A DNA stretch of 64,000 nt from Mesaphorura yosii (GCA_009869945.1 WIXG01000062.1:186001-250000), one strand, 5' to 3'. Shown: positions 37,541 through 52,815, numbered from the stretch's first letter. Numbers and translations: made by a program. The notes: a model not told the origin generated them from the sequence alone.

Positions 37541-39790
37541 ACTGAGGCACCTCTGACTGCGAAAGATGATTTTATCTTAGATCAACATAGGCCGACCAAG
37601 GCCCATGTCTGAAAGTCTGAGATGCGGAGATTTGACTACCAAAACAGTGGTGATAGCGATAAAAATGTCTGTCCACGTACAAATAGGCTATTGAACCGTA
37701 CGAGTTGACAATACGCGACGACGAGATGCCAGTGGAGATACTACACGATATAGGATTACAATAGACAGTCCATTGGATGTTTCAGATGACAATTATTGTG
37801 TAATAAGGATAACAAAAGATTGAAATTCAAGAAAAGATCAAATTGAAGATTTGTTATCTTTTAGCGCGACACGTCCAGACATTTACTATCATTTACATCA
37901 CGAACGGCAAGGCACGGTTATTGGCTTGCATTTTTGGAAACGCGGAATCTTTCAATCATCGATCTGGCTACTTGGCCATGCACAAGGTACTTGAGAAAGA
38001 TTTAAAGTTTCAGTCTCTCTTTCAAGATTTGCTATGCACAACACAACACGACAAGCACACTCGAGAATAACAATGAAATGTCAAGTGAGAATTGTTGCAT
38101 TCTTCGTAAATTCTATTGTTGGCTCGGCTCAAGTCTCAAGTGTGTGCATAAAAATCACCCTGGCTCTGCTTTACCCTGGCCCTTATCGTAAGAATAGCAG
38201 TTAAAAGACTCTGCTTCTTAGCTCCCACTTCCACGACGTTCTTGCATACATTATTTCATTTTTGCCCCGAACGGACTTCTTGAATTCATTCATTCAGCCT
38301 GGGCTGACCTTCACCACACTGTCGCAGGCATAAACTCACATTAAGTACGTAAATAAGAAATTAATGTTTTGGCCCGAGTGATTTCATCCATGAAAAATTG
38401 AAGGTATGTAATATTATTTATAATAATGCACAAAGAATCAAAAGCATGGAAGCAGAAGTGTCAAGCCCAAGCACCATTTGAACCAAGCACCCTTAATCAA
38501 GCTTCCATAACTCATATGCTGCGACACAACGTGAAAATGTTCATGAATAGGTTAATGTTGGGTTGAGATTTTGAGGCAAAAAGGGAACATTTCTGAATTA
38601 CTCTCTTTTTAGTTGAAAAAGGTAAACTTTTCTTTTCAGGAGTGCGTGAACGCGAACGCACCTGTTAGGCCAAGGTGAATCACTGAATCCAAGATTTCCA
38701 TAAATAGGGAATATCACAATTGTCGTCACAGAGCAGGGCACAGGTCAGAAGGACGAAAACGAAAATACCTTTTTAAACAATTCACATTCCATTCCTCCGA
38801 ACCGGTCCCTGCAATGGTTGAACTAATGTGATGATACACATTTATTGATGGTATCAGAAAAAAATTGACAACGTTCAACTTTGAACGACTCGAAGTGCAA
38901 TTTTCTACGGGTTTGACTTTTCCGAGTAATAAATTGCTATTGCATTTTTCACTTGTCGCGTCGGTCGCTTCAAAATTATTTTTAAAAAGCATTAAGCATT
39001 ACCATTTCAAGGCACAATTTGCTCTCTGACTCGTCCCTTGATTAAACCATTGAATAGACATATCATTAGGCTCCTGCCTTCCGTATGCAAAAATTTGTGC
39101 CAGGCGCGAAAATGTTGATTAATGATCAGCAGTGAAGAATCCGAATCCGCAGTGCAAGTGCGTTGTAGAATGCAAAAGGGTTGTAATTTCAACTGCAGCG
39201 CAGTGCAATGCAATTGAAATCGATTGCATAAGTTGTTGATTTGATTTCCGATTGATTATCAGACTGTGACATGAGTCAGCGTGGTACGGCGCTCCGAAGA
39301 CGAAACTCAACACGGCAAAAAGTTTCACAACCTGAGTACAAAAGCAGTACAATAAATATTTAAATAATGATTTCATAAAATGAATTTCTTCATGAAGCTA
39401 TTTATCATTTCATCGTGCTTGTACTCTTGAATCTGGTCAATTCTTGCAAAGTATGCAGATCGTGCCGTCAAACACGAACACAATGCGCAACCGAATTTCA
39501 ATTTTATAGGAACATAATGACATAATGAAATCCATCCATGTGTTTATGAAAATGTGAACGACACTGAAGACGACGCAAGAGAAGGCAAGATTGATGAAAT
39601 CACACAAAGAAATCGCTCAATAATGCAACCGGACTCTTCTTCTATGCTTTCATACTTGGAAATATTTACGACTACGAGAAGGAATATGGAAAGGTAAAAT
39701 GGAGACCAATTCCAAAAATCAACAATGACGTAATAAATTACCTTCCGCGTCGACGAATTGATCAAGAAATAATATTTTATAGCATGCATT

Positions 39791-39821
39791 GATGGCATAG
39801 TGCATAGTGGCATGATGGCAT
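39791..39821. repeat. ATGGCAT / GTGCAT cluster
   Basis: Two GATGGCAT units flank AGTGCATAGTGGCAT-like sequence, giving interleaved direct repeats over 31 bases. The same ATGGCAT word recurs at 16993 and 17001. The role is unknown. Confidence 0.5.
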
Positions 39822-42800
39822 ACAAAAGTTACGAGCATTCGTAATATCCTTTTATAAATTTGGGTATTTTTATTTCGTCGAATAAATCATGTCGATTTCA
39901 ACAAGCGTGTCTTTTATCAAGTTCATGTGTGCCACCGCCTCTTCTGTGCACTTGGCAGGCACCAAGCACACAGGACTGGGAACTGAATTTTATGACATTA
40001 TCATTGTCAACGATGGGCTGAACGAATAAATCATGCATAGGCAGCAAAAATATTTACAGTAAAATGCCCAGGTACGAGTAAATCTGCGCGTCCTGGAAAA
40101 TTCTGATTATTGAATGAGAAGGTGAACAAAGGAGTTTTATAAATGGAGATTTCATGCCTTCCACGGAATTTATTCATACAGGCGATTTACATTTTTATGG
40201 CGATTCGGTTCTGGGAATGCTAACAAATTCCCGTGAACGACGTGTCTATTGTTGTTTGGTTCACTTCCTTCATAACGCGTAAATGTGATTTCCAAAAACA
40301 AACACTAGAAATGTAGGTTACTGCTCATGAATATCAGGAACATTCGACGGCGCGGCGGCGTGAAGTTTTTCAGCGGTTCTAAGAAACGAGAATACCTAAC
40401 TCCTACTCTAACTTTGTAATACATTTGCGTATCTCACGCATGTTGATTTGTGCTACAAGTATTGAGTCAGAGGCTCAGTTAATCTGTTGATTCAAATGTT
40501 TGAATTAAGAAAACACGAGAATTTTGTCGATTTAGCATATACTTCTAGAAATTCGACGAGACTACCACTGCAAAACAAGTACGAAGTAATTGATCATGCA
40601 ATACTACTTGGAAATTTTGCGAATTGGGCACCAGCACGGAGCATGCTCGCATCAACAACCAGCACACCTTGCTCGCAGCCACCTTTTCAATGGCGCGTGG
40701 GTTTCTTGTGTCGATCCTCATGACTTGTAGCTTGAAACGAGAGCAGCACGACAGGCACAAGGGCCAGGAGCCTTTCGGGACCCTTCGATAATCGTTTCGG
40801 CCTATTCAGAAAAGTTCACCTGGCCTGGTGGTCCACATGAAATCAAAGTCCTACGTACTGTTTCACCAGGTGCGTCAGTTTTTGCTGCTGCTGCGTAGTA
40901 TTGGATTGAATTTGGATGATATTTTTTCATTTCATACATTCAGGTTACGTACTGCTTTCATTTTCCTTTGTCGTTAGTCAAGACACAAGATCGAAATACA
41001 AAACCAACATTCATATGACCTCATCTCTCGTATTGAGTTACGAGTACAATCGAACTTTGTTCCGATTGCGAGTGCGAGTCGAGCACGTTGCAATTGTCTG
41101 CGTCTGTTCTCCTTTGCGTTGCGTTGCTTTGTGTTGTAAGGTTGATCGGAAGGATAACAATTGAGAAATCGTGATGGCAAGTTGAGATCAGAAAGGAAGC
41201 TCCAATTAACAGTCGCGTATTGTTTACTGCAGGGCGAAGTTATTTTTTGCCAGCCTTGCTCAACTTCCAGGCTATTTCAGCAGACTTTCCAGCATAAATT
41301 ACTTGAACGAATTCATTTAAGCATGGAAAAGATGGAAATGAGTGATCACTTGACCATCATGCCGATATACTCGCCAGAATTGCTGGCGACTGAAGCGCCG
41401 AGAACGAGCGGGCTTGCCGTTTGTCTTTAATCAGTCTTGCCCATCTTGAATCATGAAACTGTCAATAAAGTATTCGGTATTCGCTTTCGCTATTTGCTTA
41501 TTCAAGCGGTCATTGTCTCTGACCAAGCGTCCATTTCCTCCTGTGCGTTTTCAGGGACAACTTCAATTAATTCAGTGAGCCGATTTCTAAATAAGCAGCC
41601 CAGAGTCCAATTTCTGTGCCTGCCGCGTGAGATAAAAATCATGTCAACCGCCAGCCAGCAGCGGCAACGACAGTCAGATTTCTTTCTTTTGTCACGTCAT
41701 GTCCAGAAATCGTAGAATTCGTATTCATCCTTTATCACGTTGACACGTCTGAATAATTTTTTACTCTTTCGAATTCATTTTTCAAGTAATAGTAATTTGG
41801 AGTGACACGGAATGATAAAAATGTTTATTAGCCCAAGTCCAAGTAAATACGCTGCAGCGTTAGCATTAGCTTAAGGAAGGCTGCCGAACAGCCGAACTGG
41901 TGCTTTATAAATCACGATGCAAATCTTTAAAAATGACATCCAAGTTCAAGTTCGTGACTACTCACTTCCGCATGTACTCAACAACTTTAACCCTTTTTAC
42001 TGCCACCGCTTGCTCTTTCACAGAATTGGTCGCCTGCATACGCACAAGCACTAAGTATCTACATGTAAATCTGCATCTGAATATGTGCGTTACGTACTTG
42101 AATTTAATCTCGCATTACTGCAGATGCACTCGGTTGGATTATTTTATAAAAAGTACTTGAGTCTGGTACTCGAAGCCTCTGGGCTTTTGGGTGCAAGTTA
42201 ATTATCCACCAAATTCATTGAACGAAACCCAAATGCCTGCAGTATTTACATTAGTGCTTTGGCTTGACAGGCTATGCTGTTTTGTACGACCACTTGCTTT
42301 GATAAATGAATTCGAAGGCAAGGCGACTGTTTCGCTGTCAATCTGCCTCATTGAATTACTGGCATTGCCACTGCAGTGCAGAAATGTAATACGCTGGAGA
42401 GATCAAAGAAATAATATATTATAGATGCTCACTGTCTCAGCAGCAAGACAAATGAGGAAAGACGAAATGCAATGGCAAGAGATCTGATTAGTATGCATAG
42501 CCATGAACCCATAAACGAAAAACGAATCTGTCACAATGCAGAATGGTAATAGGAGTGCTGGCAATAAGAAATTCTTAATTCAAATCCTTCCTGCGTTGTA
42601 ATTACTCGGACTGCATGCATGCTACCCAAACCCTTTGATCTTGTTTGTCAACAGCTTCTTTCTCAACCAACTCTCAATTACTTCATGAATCAATGAATAC
42701 GAATCAAGGGCCCTGGCTCCCTGCTTGTTGACTGAATGTTGGTTGTTTTCCCAATCAATAGCTGACGACATAACGCATAATAACACCGGCATCAGTTCAA

Positions 42801-45800
42801 GGCTGCCGTGCTGTTCAGTGTCCCTGATTTGTGTGAGAAAAGCGCCCGTCAGGCAGTAAGACAGACGGCGTAAGTTACATGTCAACTACGATTGTGACCG
42901 CTTCATTGCCGTATGAGTGAATTCGACCGGGTTTCGTTTCGGGAGCCTGAATTGCCTGAATGAGCGAATGAATGAATGAGCGTACTTGAAATGAAGCCGA
43001 AATGGAAAAGGCCGAAAACAAATGACAAAAGGGTTGAGCTGCGAAGACCAAACCACAAATCTGAATACAAATGCACGGCACACACAGACTTGAGTCAGTC
43101 CCAATCTCCAATTGTGTCGTGTGTGAAACCTGTGGCACGTGCCGGTGCCTGCGTGTCCAGTCATTCTGCCAACGGCCAATTTCAGGGTAATTCAACAAGG
43201 GCCAAAAGGGAGCTGGGAGCGAGGAATCTCAAAGGTAATGAATATTTGCTGACGCTTGCGCTTGGGGACTGGGCTAACAAACAGCGAGAGGTGCACAGTG
43301 CAATACGGAAGCAAGATTTTAATCCTTGGGTATCACGATCGGGCGTCCGTGCACGAAAATTAATACTAAATGAGAGTTTAAATACAAAACAATAAATACC
43401 TGGCACCTTCACTTTCTTCATGGCACAACTGAATTACTGAATACGCATTGTTCGTTTGCATGCGCTTGCGAATCATGGGTGCATGAATCTTTCTTTGGGT
43501 TCGCGTTGTGTTGCGAAATGACCTCGTCTTCTGATACCGTGTTCTGCATTCTGCAATCTGCGTTAATTAACATATGTAAGATGCCAGACGCCATTGTTGT
43601 TCACACACAATTGGCTTTCATTTTCAATGAAGATATCAGGAAAATAATAGAATTGGAGTTACAGGTCAAAATATTTACAATAGAATTGCGAACTGCCATT
43701 CGAGCTTTCGAATGACCGATCTCGTCAAATGAATTACAGTTACAGTTCAATTTGGCATAATTTAAACGAAAATTAAGTTCCTCAACAGTCATGGTGCTAA
43801 TGAGTATTGATTGACATTTGACATGTTAATGGCTCAAAATTGACGAAATTCAGGCTCTGGCCTCCTGCCTCCTTCTGCAGTGGTTCCTAAGCTGGAGCTG
43901 AGATTCAAGTTAAAATTCCAGCCGGATCATTTTCTTCTTCTGAGCTTTTCTGGCGATGTCATTATAAGAAAGTTCTGATTCGTTGAAAATCGTTAATTTG
44001 TGTACAAGTTCTGGTTGAAATGCGTGAAGGCATAAACTGGTACGCACGCAAACGGAATGAAAGGTTATTTTTGGTGGCACATAAAGATTCGATTCGCTTT
44101 GTGGGAGGCAGCCAGTAAATGTCAATACGAACACGCATAGCAGATTGAAATGGTCGTTCCAAACGGAGCCTGGACCAAAATCCAATTTAAGTCATACATT
44201 TTTCCCCGGTGAAGGAAACAACAATTTCGGCTTACGGACATAAAAATCTTTGTAGAAAGCGTCGAGTCTTTGGAAAAGAATTTCTGAGATTGACGCGTTG
44301 ACTTAATATTTAACAAGGCTAACGACTGCGACTGCGATGATTGTCACTTCGATAGTCAAACTACGAATTCGAACCGAACATGTCCTGCGTGTGTGCGTTT
44401 AAAAGAGCAGGTGAGACTCACTGCCCATTTTTTACGCATTTATTTGCTTAATTTGTGTAAATGGTAAATGGAATTGATAAACGGTACCTTCAGTACAGTA
44501 CAGCGCAATTTTTACAATAATCACAGCCTAAAGAGTCCAAAAGCGACCGACTGGTGGGTCCTGTTCTTGTTATCTGAAATGTATCATTCGAATCGAATCG
44601 AAACCCCTTCATCATCATCACGCTCATGTTCACGGAAAACATATCTTTCATTACTCCAGACAAATGTATGGGGCGGCCGACGCGACGAAGTGCAGCGCGG
44701 AGAATGATTGGGCAGGGTGAGTTATTGAAACAAAACATGATTTGTATTTTATAAAAACAACGTTTGATGAGCCATTCTATGATGATGGGTTAATAATATT
44801 TTCTTTGCGTCTGTCTGCCTGAATCGTCGAAGTCGAATGTGAGCTTTTCTTATGCAGATGCTGCACTAAATTGCAGCTTATTATCCCGTAACGCGTATGC
44901 GTAGCAGGCTTCGGATTAAATTCAAGAACAATTGTTGCTGCCAGCAGCTGTGAGTTTTACAATACACGTACAATGCTTTGCTATGCTACGCCATATTTCC
45001 GTTACGTTCCAGATTCATTAATGACAGCGCGTAATGTGCAATGCAATGCCTTCAGGTTCTGGCAAACCAAGGCAAGGCCAGGATCGCGATCACAATGAAA
45101 GGTGAAACTTGTTTGTTTTGATCCGGATTTAATCGATGCAGTAAACGTTGCATAATTTCGAGTTGCGAGTTGCTGCACTGCTCAGCAACACTGCATCTAA
45201 ATTGCAACTGCAATTGCATCCTCCTTCTTGCTCCGATGTTGTGTAACCTGGATGATATGCAAGGCTCAATTTAGTCCCGCTCTCATTTTTGTGACTCGGA
45301 TCGGGGTCGCGATCCGGACGCTGGCTGGTATGCAATTACGGTGAAGGCAGGTGTGAAAGTGATCCAAATGCATACATAGTCAAATACGACGTCATTGTTG
45401 CAAGGATGAACGACTCGCACTCGCTCAGCACAGCGGGACTCGTTTCACTTTTCACCTTTCTGATCCTGATCCAATTTGAATTATTCAATGCAAGCGCCAT
45501 GCAAGTATGATTTAAATGAAAGTTATTGGCAACGGACATTTGAGTCAGATACCTCCGTTTTTACCAATTTGATTTACACGATGGATTTTATTGGATTGAG
45601 ACAGCCAGTTCATTGAAGTCGCGGTCCCTCTTGCTGCCTTCGCCGGGTCGGAGACTAAAATGAGTAAGATTTATAGAGCAAGCGGGATAAGAAATGCCTG
45701 AGCCAAGGGTACACTCGCCATAAATTACTTCTTCGGCCTTAATATTGTGATCATTCAATACAACGTAGACCTGAGCTTAATTCAGTGCTTTTATGGAGTT

Positions 45801-48800
45801 CATTGGAAGACTTGAAGTAAATCCCGTGAGTCATACATCGCAGGTCGTTAGAAATAATTGCACTTTGTGCCCAAGCCACTAATAACGATAAATTACGACC
45901 ATTCAAGTATACATCGCTGCTGCTTCTGCTGTTGCCGCGTTTGGGTTATGACCCATTAATTAATTCTTCCTTTTGTGGCAAAGGGTTACTAAAAAAACAG
46001 GAAAGGGTGCCAAATGATATGATATCCTGGTCAGGCCATAAAGTACACATTTCGTTTTCCCGTTGCACTTTTCCAATGCAAGTAATAAAGAAATAGAAAC
46101 TATTCCGTCTTTGTTACGGACGCAGACGGGAAACGCTCCTGGAAGAATTCTACTCGTAAATGGGAAAGTGTTTCGATGCGTTGCGTTTTCGTGCGTTGTT
46201 CATTTATTGAGAGATCCCATTAATTTCATAAGTGAGTGTCATCAAATGGGATCAAAACTCAAAACTCCATAACCGCATAACTGAAACACATGCTGCAGTT
46301 CACAAAATAAATAATAACCGTCCATTTACCATTATAAATATCGTTTCGATGGGTGAAGGCATCGTGCATGTGCATTTCCTATTCTCTCTCCACTCGTTTC
46401 TTCCTTAATTAACGCCACCTTCCAAGAAGAACAAAGCATCGCCCTGTGCAGCGCTGCTGCTAAAAAGTTTTCGATTTGTACCGGCTGAGCAATGGGCTAA
46501 TGACAATGATTCACCTGAACATCCCAGTGGCGGTGTGCCCTTTTATAATCTTGTGAAATGCCACCTGTAAATTATAAATGGGCACATGCCAACTCTTCAT
46601 CAACCATTAATTAATAGACACGCAACACTCTCGAGTCTCGAGTACACCCGCACCCGCTATTGTCTCATAAACTTCACTCATTACCTGCACCAGTTTAATT
46701 CGGCAGCAGCTACACAACTTTTGGAAACCGTAATCCATAAGGCAATATTTCATCTTCACCCAGTTGCAGTTGCAGGAAAGCAGCATCTGTACACGAATTC
46801 GGTATATGGAATCACATTGGAGAGTGGGAGTGGATTTCGTCCGTCTTCCTCTTAAATATTTGTCAGCTCCGCCATTGCCGGTTACCGTGCTTAACCTCGT
46901 AATGGTTACGAATTACGGGGTTACGTGCAGTATGTTGTAATAATGAGCAACAGATGTTTTCATTTTCTAATTTCAATCTTTCCGTTGTTGTTAAGTTGGC
47001 GAAAGCGAAGTGACTGCCGTGCCATACAATTAAGGCAAGGCAAGGCAGAGTGCTGAGTAGCAGCTCGTAATATGCTGCATCCAAGACCCAATGCGTTGTC
47101 GTATACGGCATGCATGCGAGGTGAAATTTGAGTGTCAAAGTATTTCGAACAACTAACAAAATGTAATTTTTAACAATGTGTTCCATTTACTCCGTTATTT
47201 ATGGCCTCACGCAAAACATACACTTTACGAAGACGTCTGCCTTAATGGACAAGTCGCGTGCCAGGTCAGGGAGTTAAATGAATGAATGCGGCGGAGGCTA
47301 AACGAAAACGAAGGAAACAGACGAAAGTTCACTCCATGCCGAATGTTTCAAACTTTTAGCATTTTCCGTGAGCTCAATTGTGAATTTGTCGCATTTGGAA
47401 AGTTCTCATACTTTAGTTCGATGTGGCTGCGAATTATGAATTGCGTAACCATCATCGTGTCTAAATAAAATTGGAATATCATCTGACTGTTGTGATGAGA
47501 AAGTCAACCGTATAACACTTCCACGACAAATCTTGTATGGAATAAATTATGAGTGTTGCATTGCACATCGTCAAGTGCATAATAATGAATATAAATTCGT
47601 TTGCAGTGCATTCATGCATACCAAAACAGCATCGCGTCAAGTACTGGAAGCATTGAGCATCGCTTTCAACTGCCCAGCTCTATAAAAACTGGAAAGATCA
47701 AGTTTGGAGATGCAAGAGATCCCTGCTATGATCCAGATCACTTTCCGTACTGGTTTCTCTTCCTGTTGCAGTTGCAGCACAGTGCATCCGTTCTCATTTA
47801 ATTCATTGCAACTCAGCAGCCGACGTTGCATTATGATAAATGGATTTTTAAATACGTATTTATTATATTAAATTACATTTTCACGTGTTGCTCAATCGTG
47901 CAGTGGATGCATCTCGAATGGTCGCGATTGTCATGTGCATTCGCATTAGCATAATGTGTACCGGCGTCAAGAAGAGTTCTCACAGGTCAACTCCGTGATC
48001 CGTCTTGCATTATGATAATTTCTGATTCAGATGATATGCTCGATGGCGATGCGATGGTGAAACCGAGAATTAATTTAAACCCCACTTTTTGCTCGATTTT
48101 AAATTCTCAGGGCCTCCGTGTCGAAATTGGTCAATGTACTTCGTCATTTAAAAAATTTTCCTTTTTCAACACTCGCTCAAAGTTTAAAGAGTTGCCACTT
48201 TACGTCACTCCACAAATCAAACTCAAACTAAGTTTGATGCAAGGAATCGATTTTCGATTCACTGGCTGATGCTGAGAGTCGTAAATGCCAAAATGTCCGC
48301 GGTAACGCATTTTGGACAATGAACCAACGACTCGTAACGTAACCCTTTTCGACAATGCCAGCGATTTCTATTTTTGTCAGCAATTCTTCCGCCGTCCCGT
48401 CACTGCTTGCGTTGCTCGTATTTTATACGCTCGTTAATAACGTCTTCCACCTTTTCTAAAGTTCTCATCAACTGGAATGATCTCTGATGAAATGAAATTG
48501 AGTTGGGAATCAGGAACCAGTAAACCGCGATGGCGATATCGATGTGATGATTTTCGAAGTCTCACTGCAGCGCGCTATATTCAGGTTCATATTTTCTATG
48601 TCGTTGAGGTGGTTGAGGTTTCTATTTTTGATTCCTTCTTACGAGCAAAAAATACCTGTGCAGGTTTGGTTCTTTCTTGTCAAAGAATTGATAAAGGGCA
48701 AGGTTATCTCAAGGGACGGCAAAGACTGAAAGGGTTCCTGAAGTCTGGCCCTTTTCTAGACAAAACCGTCTCGAATAATGTGGGAAGGTTCGCACTTTCA

Positions 48801-48870
48801 GCAGCAGCAGCAACACAATAAAAGATCAGAAGACAACATGTATTCAACTTAAGTCACCGCTTCGAATCCC

Positions 48871-49197
48871 AAAATAGCAATTCTGTATTCACATCATCTC
48901 TTCATCATAAGTTTAGTGATTTTGCTTCTGCTTGGCACAATAAAAATTATTTTAAGACTATGGCTGGCAACATTTTTCGAATGTTTGTTTAAAGTTTTCT
49001 TGGATGTAGCAAGATCATTTCTTAGTAATTTAGCACTTGGTCAGTATACACACATAATCAGATTTTACATGTTGGCGCCTCTGGAAAAGTTGAGTTACAG
49101 TCGAATAGCAGACACCTTCAAGGAAAGTTTAAGAGCAGTCATGTCGCCCCCCGAAAATTATTTCTGGAGAAGTTTCAGATCTTCCGTTTTCAAGGTA
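48871..49197 (+). other. Hydrophobic open stretch ending at a donor-like site
   Basis: An open frame from about 48871 carries a long hydrophobic run (LFIISLVILLLLGTIKIILR) that would span a membrane. It continues through FYMLAPLEKL to SSVFK, where AAG|GTAAAA resembles a splice donor at 49198. There is no ATG before the hydrophobic part and the upstream acceptor is weak. It could be an internal exon or chance. No family is recognised. Confidence 0.15.
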
Positions 49198-52100
49198 AAA
49201 GAATCTCACCCGACTTGACAGTCTTTATTATCCGAGCTTATCAGTGCTCAGAATCACCGGAACACGGGACGGGAATACATAATTACGTCTTTATGTATAA
49301 CGGTAACCATGGGCTATGACGCTGTTCCATGTTGGCCATGTTTTGTGGTTTCATTCTTACACCAAGATCATAATCATCAACCATCAGGCGCGGGACAGCG
49401 CTGCCAGTTCACGAAGGACAAATTAAAATCATGCCTCATCTGCCCTTGCTGCAAAAATGACATGGAACGGGCCCCAAAGGGTTCAGCTGCGAAATTATCG
49501 GCGATGGATCTTGAGGGAGAAACAAGATTAATATCAGCATACCACACAACACTATGATGTACACCTTTGCTTTGTAGATTTGTGCAGTCAAAACTTAGAA
49601 TCTATGCCGTTATGTAGCTGTTAACGCACGTAATTATCCAGTATTCCGTTATTCCGACTGCCATTGCCCATTAAAATCAAATTACAATTAATCAAGGATT
49701 AATCTTATGTTGATAGAAACATGGCATAACATAGAAGTAACAAATACCACGCTCTCTTGCCAGGCTCCAGATGTGTGGTTCCTGAATTCTTGTCACACCT
49801 TTTTGTCATGTCGCATGTGGCATCTAAACGTCTGCTGCACTGGGCTGTTATCTGAAATGTAGAATGACAGAACCAAGAACGAAACTTGTGTGCTGAAGGA
49901 TACGCGATGCCGTTCAGGGCCACACAGAACAACATAAAGTAACCAGCCAACGAAAGGGTCAGTCAAAAGTCGAGTCAAGTCACAGGTCAGTCTAAACTTG
50001 AAGCTTTAGATGACAGGACAGATAAATATTGGTCAAAAATTAGACTGATAAAATCTGACTTCTTGTCACGTACACGTCGCATCACGGCAAGGAGGATGAG
50101 AATTGCACCTGACCGCCTGATCCATCTATTTCTGTTTTGTAGTATTGCAACAGCAGTAGCAACTTTTGACTGCTGCTGCTCAAGAGTGAGATCAAATGTT
50201 ATGATTTAATTTTTCCATGAAGTGTCAAGTCCAACAGGAACAGATGCCTTTACATGAATTTATTGCCCAGAACCATGCCATGGTCGCAACTCGCAAGTTA
50301 CAAGTTTCTGTAATGTCTTAATTGATACCGATCTTGTTCTAGTATTGGAGAGCAAGCAATGTAGTTGTTGTAATACAACCTTACAAGCATCGCTTGGAAG
50401 AAATTGAAAGCTGCCGTGCCGTAATGAGATAATACACAATAAAGGCGTGTGCTTGCCTGTAAGCCTGCTCGGTACCGCACCATTGTTGTCCATTGTTTCT
50501 GTTTCTTCACTGATTAGCTGACATTATTTGAAATATAGCCCAAAATAAACAACTGATGCGGTTCAATTGTTGCTTGCTGTCGTGACACTGCCGAGTCGAG
50601 TTGCGAGTTGCGGAAGTGCTCACGCGAAGGCAAACTCCTGTACGAGCGTCTTAATTAAGTCCTGGCACGAGCATGGCTTGGAACGGAACATGTGCCAAGG
50701 AGGGATCCCGCTTCGTGCTTCCTTTAGCTTCGTAAATTCCAGATGTGTTAGCTCACAACCCGCAGTCAGTGCCAAAATCACTCGATTTTTATGTTCTGTT
50801 CCAGGCTGACGATAATTCGGACTCGCTAATTCGCAGTCGTGTTCTTTTAATGCATTGCAAAACTTCTGTCTACGTGTCAAAATGCAAGTCGCAAGTGCGC
50901 AAGTCATGTTTACATCGTTTATTGGTTAGATTGTTTTACAAAGCACAAGCAATGGATTTGCATGGGAAACAGGACGTACTTTGTCAGGTTTCAATCGTGT
51001 GCGTGGTCGCGTGTCAAAACAAGCGTCATTGAATCAACAATTTTATTATTGACAGACGAACGACGAACGTTGACAAGTTCAATTTCAACTCTTTCGGCTT
51101 TGTTCAAAGCCTCGTAGCATACGCTCTCCACATCCGACGTATGGAAACCAGCCTTTATGACAGTTTAATTGTTGAATACTATTTTTCAGACGTTCAGTCA
51201 TCCGATAATTTAACTGAAGGACGACGTGCGACGTGGTCCAGGCACGCTCGCACGTCTGATGTGCGGAAATTGACAAAGTTCACAAGCAATTGCTCAATGT
51301 GAAGCTCGATTCTATTGCCAGAGACCAGCTTCCAGCAGACGTCTGCGACGCGGCGTGATGCACTTGACTTACAAAATCGTATGTTTATATGAGATACCAT
51401 CATTTCTCATATCACATTATCGTTTGATCTCGATCCGACTCAACACAAGTGATGAGAGTTATGACGTTCTTCAACTTTTGTCTGTGCACTTAAACTTGAA
51501 ATGAAATCAAAAACGTGAACTAAGTAGGAATCAATTTCAAGTTAGCTCCCCTGTGAGGATGCTGATTGAACATTTCATTTCTGCTAAACTAATGTAACAT
51601 TTCACAGATAGATTTTTGGTCTGACGAAGTCTCATACTGTCACCAATGCAATTGTATAAAAGCTATTTCGATCTTTTGTCATCGAAGGGCCCACCAAGTG
51701 CAATGGCGAACCAAGACAAGCCAATGTAGCACTGGCTACTTCTAGAAGGAATTTCATCATCAACATACAATGTTGCGTTTGCTTGACGTAACATCAACAC
51801 CATTACATTTTTCAAAATACCTTTATTATAATGTCCAAACAGGTGCTAAAAGTTTATTGCCAGTGTCTTGTTCAAAAACACACTTCTGCTCCTTGCGTAT
51901 AAATTTGCGATTTTGTAAGGTACATTTTCAGCAGGCCGCCTCTGTATTTTACGTTTCACAACGTCTGAGAAAAATCTGGATTGTAAATCAACTCAGACGT
52001 TGCCTGTGCTTTTCTAACCTGCTACAAGATTTATTCTTGGAATTGGAAATGGAATGAATTCGAAATCAAAGCACAGAGTTCAGAATTCAAACAAGATCAT

Positions 52101-52815
52101 AAGAGCAAGAATTGGGGCTCTGAGTTCAAAGCACAGCGGGATACTCGGATTATTGCTAAATTGCTTTACAATATTTATCGGTTTCGGCAAGACAAGTTGG
52201 TTCAGATAATACGAGAAAGTCATAAAAGTCAAAATGTGGAAGATAAAGATGAACAAAGATTAGCATTTCAATGCTTTGTGCGCTGATGACGGGAAGCATG
52301 CACGATTCTTCGACCTAATATGCCAGCAAGATGATTTAAACTGGTTAAAATGGTAAACAGCCTCGCTTAAAAATATGAAAAACAACTTTTATTGCGAAAT
52401 GTTGGCAATTTCGTGACCCTTTTCTTTTCTTCGTCTCTTCGGTCTTCGGTGACGATAATTTCTTAAATAGAATCGCTTTTGACCTGCTGGTTGGGAATAT
52501 GTGCGTAACAGCTCCATTGTCATTATAAATTGTGGTTTCCAGCAGCGTTATTCCTTCGGTTGGCTTGAATAGATCTGCTTCAGCTTTAACACAACTTCAC
52601 AAGTAATTTTGCGGACAAAGTTAAGCCTCTTCTATTCCCTACCAAACGACAAGCGCGAAAAAAATCCCGAATTAAGCAGCCAATGCATACGGCACAAATC
52701 CACAGCTCGATTTTCGTGCCAAAAAATTCGATCCACATCTGCGAAAACTCCAGCCTCTCTTTCCGGTCCAGGTGGGAGGTTCTTTCTAATTGATGAATTT
52801 CTGTGTGCATGCATG

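Larger units (their letters stand above)
33964..48870. other. Gene-free stretch, no gene recognised
   Basis: About 15 kb with only short, unsupported open frames. Simple repeats include a TTGCTA-type run (34515-34563), an eight-base tandem (37518-37540), a GCAT-rich cluster (39791-39821) and a GAAT run (42961-42982). Splice-like signals around a nine-base block at 38613-38621 are noted under findings. No transposon protein fragments were recognised. Confidence 0.45.

Noticed and set aside
42961-42982. GAAT tandem as a possible CRISPR-like or satellite repeat
   Set aside because: Only a few four-base units; a plain microsatellite.
42976-43395. 139-codon plus-strand frame rich in Lys and Arg
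   Set aside because: No domain, and the opposite strand is also open over much of it, which points to chance.
51770-52057. 95-codon frame starting at an ATG
   Set aside because: No domain, no promoter or poly(A) pairing, and hydrophobic residues are scattered rather than grouped.
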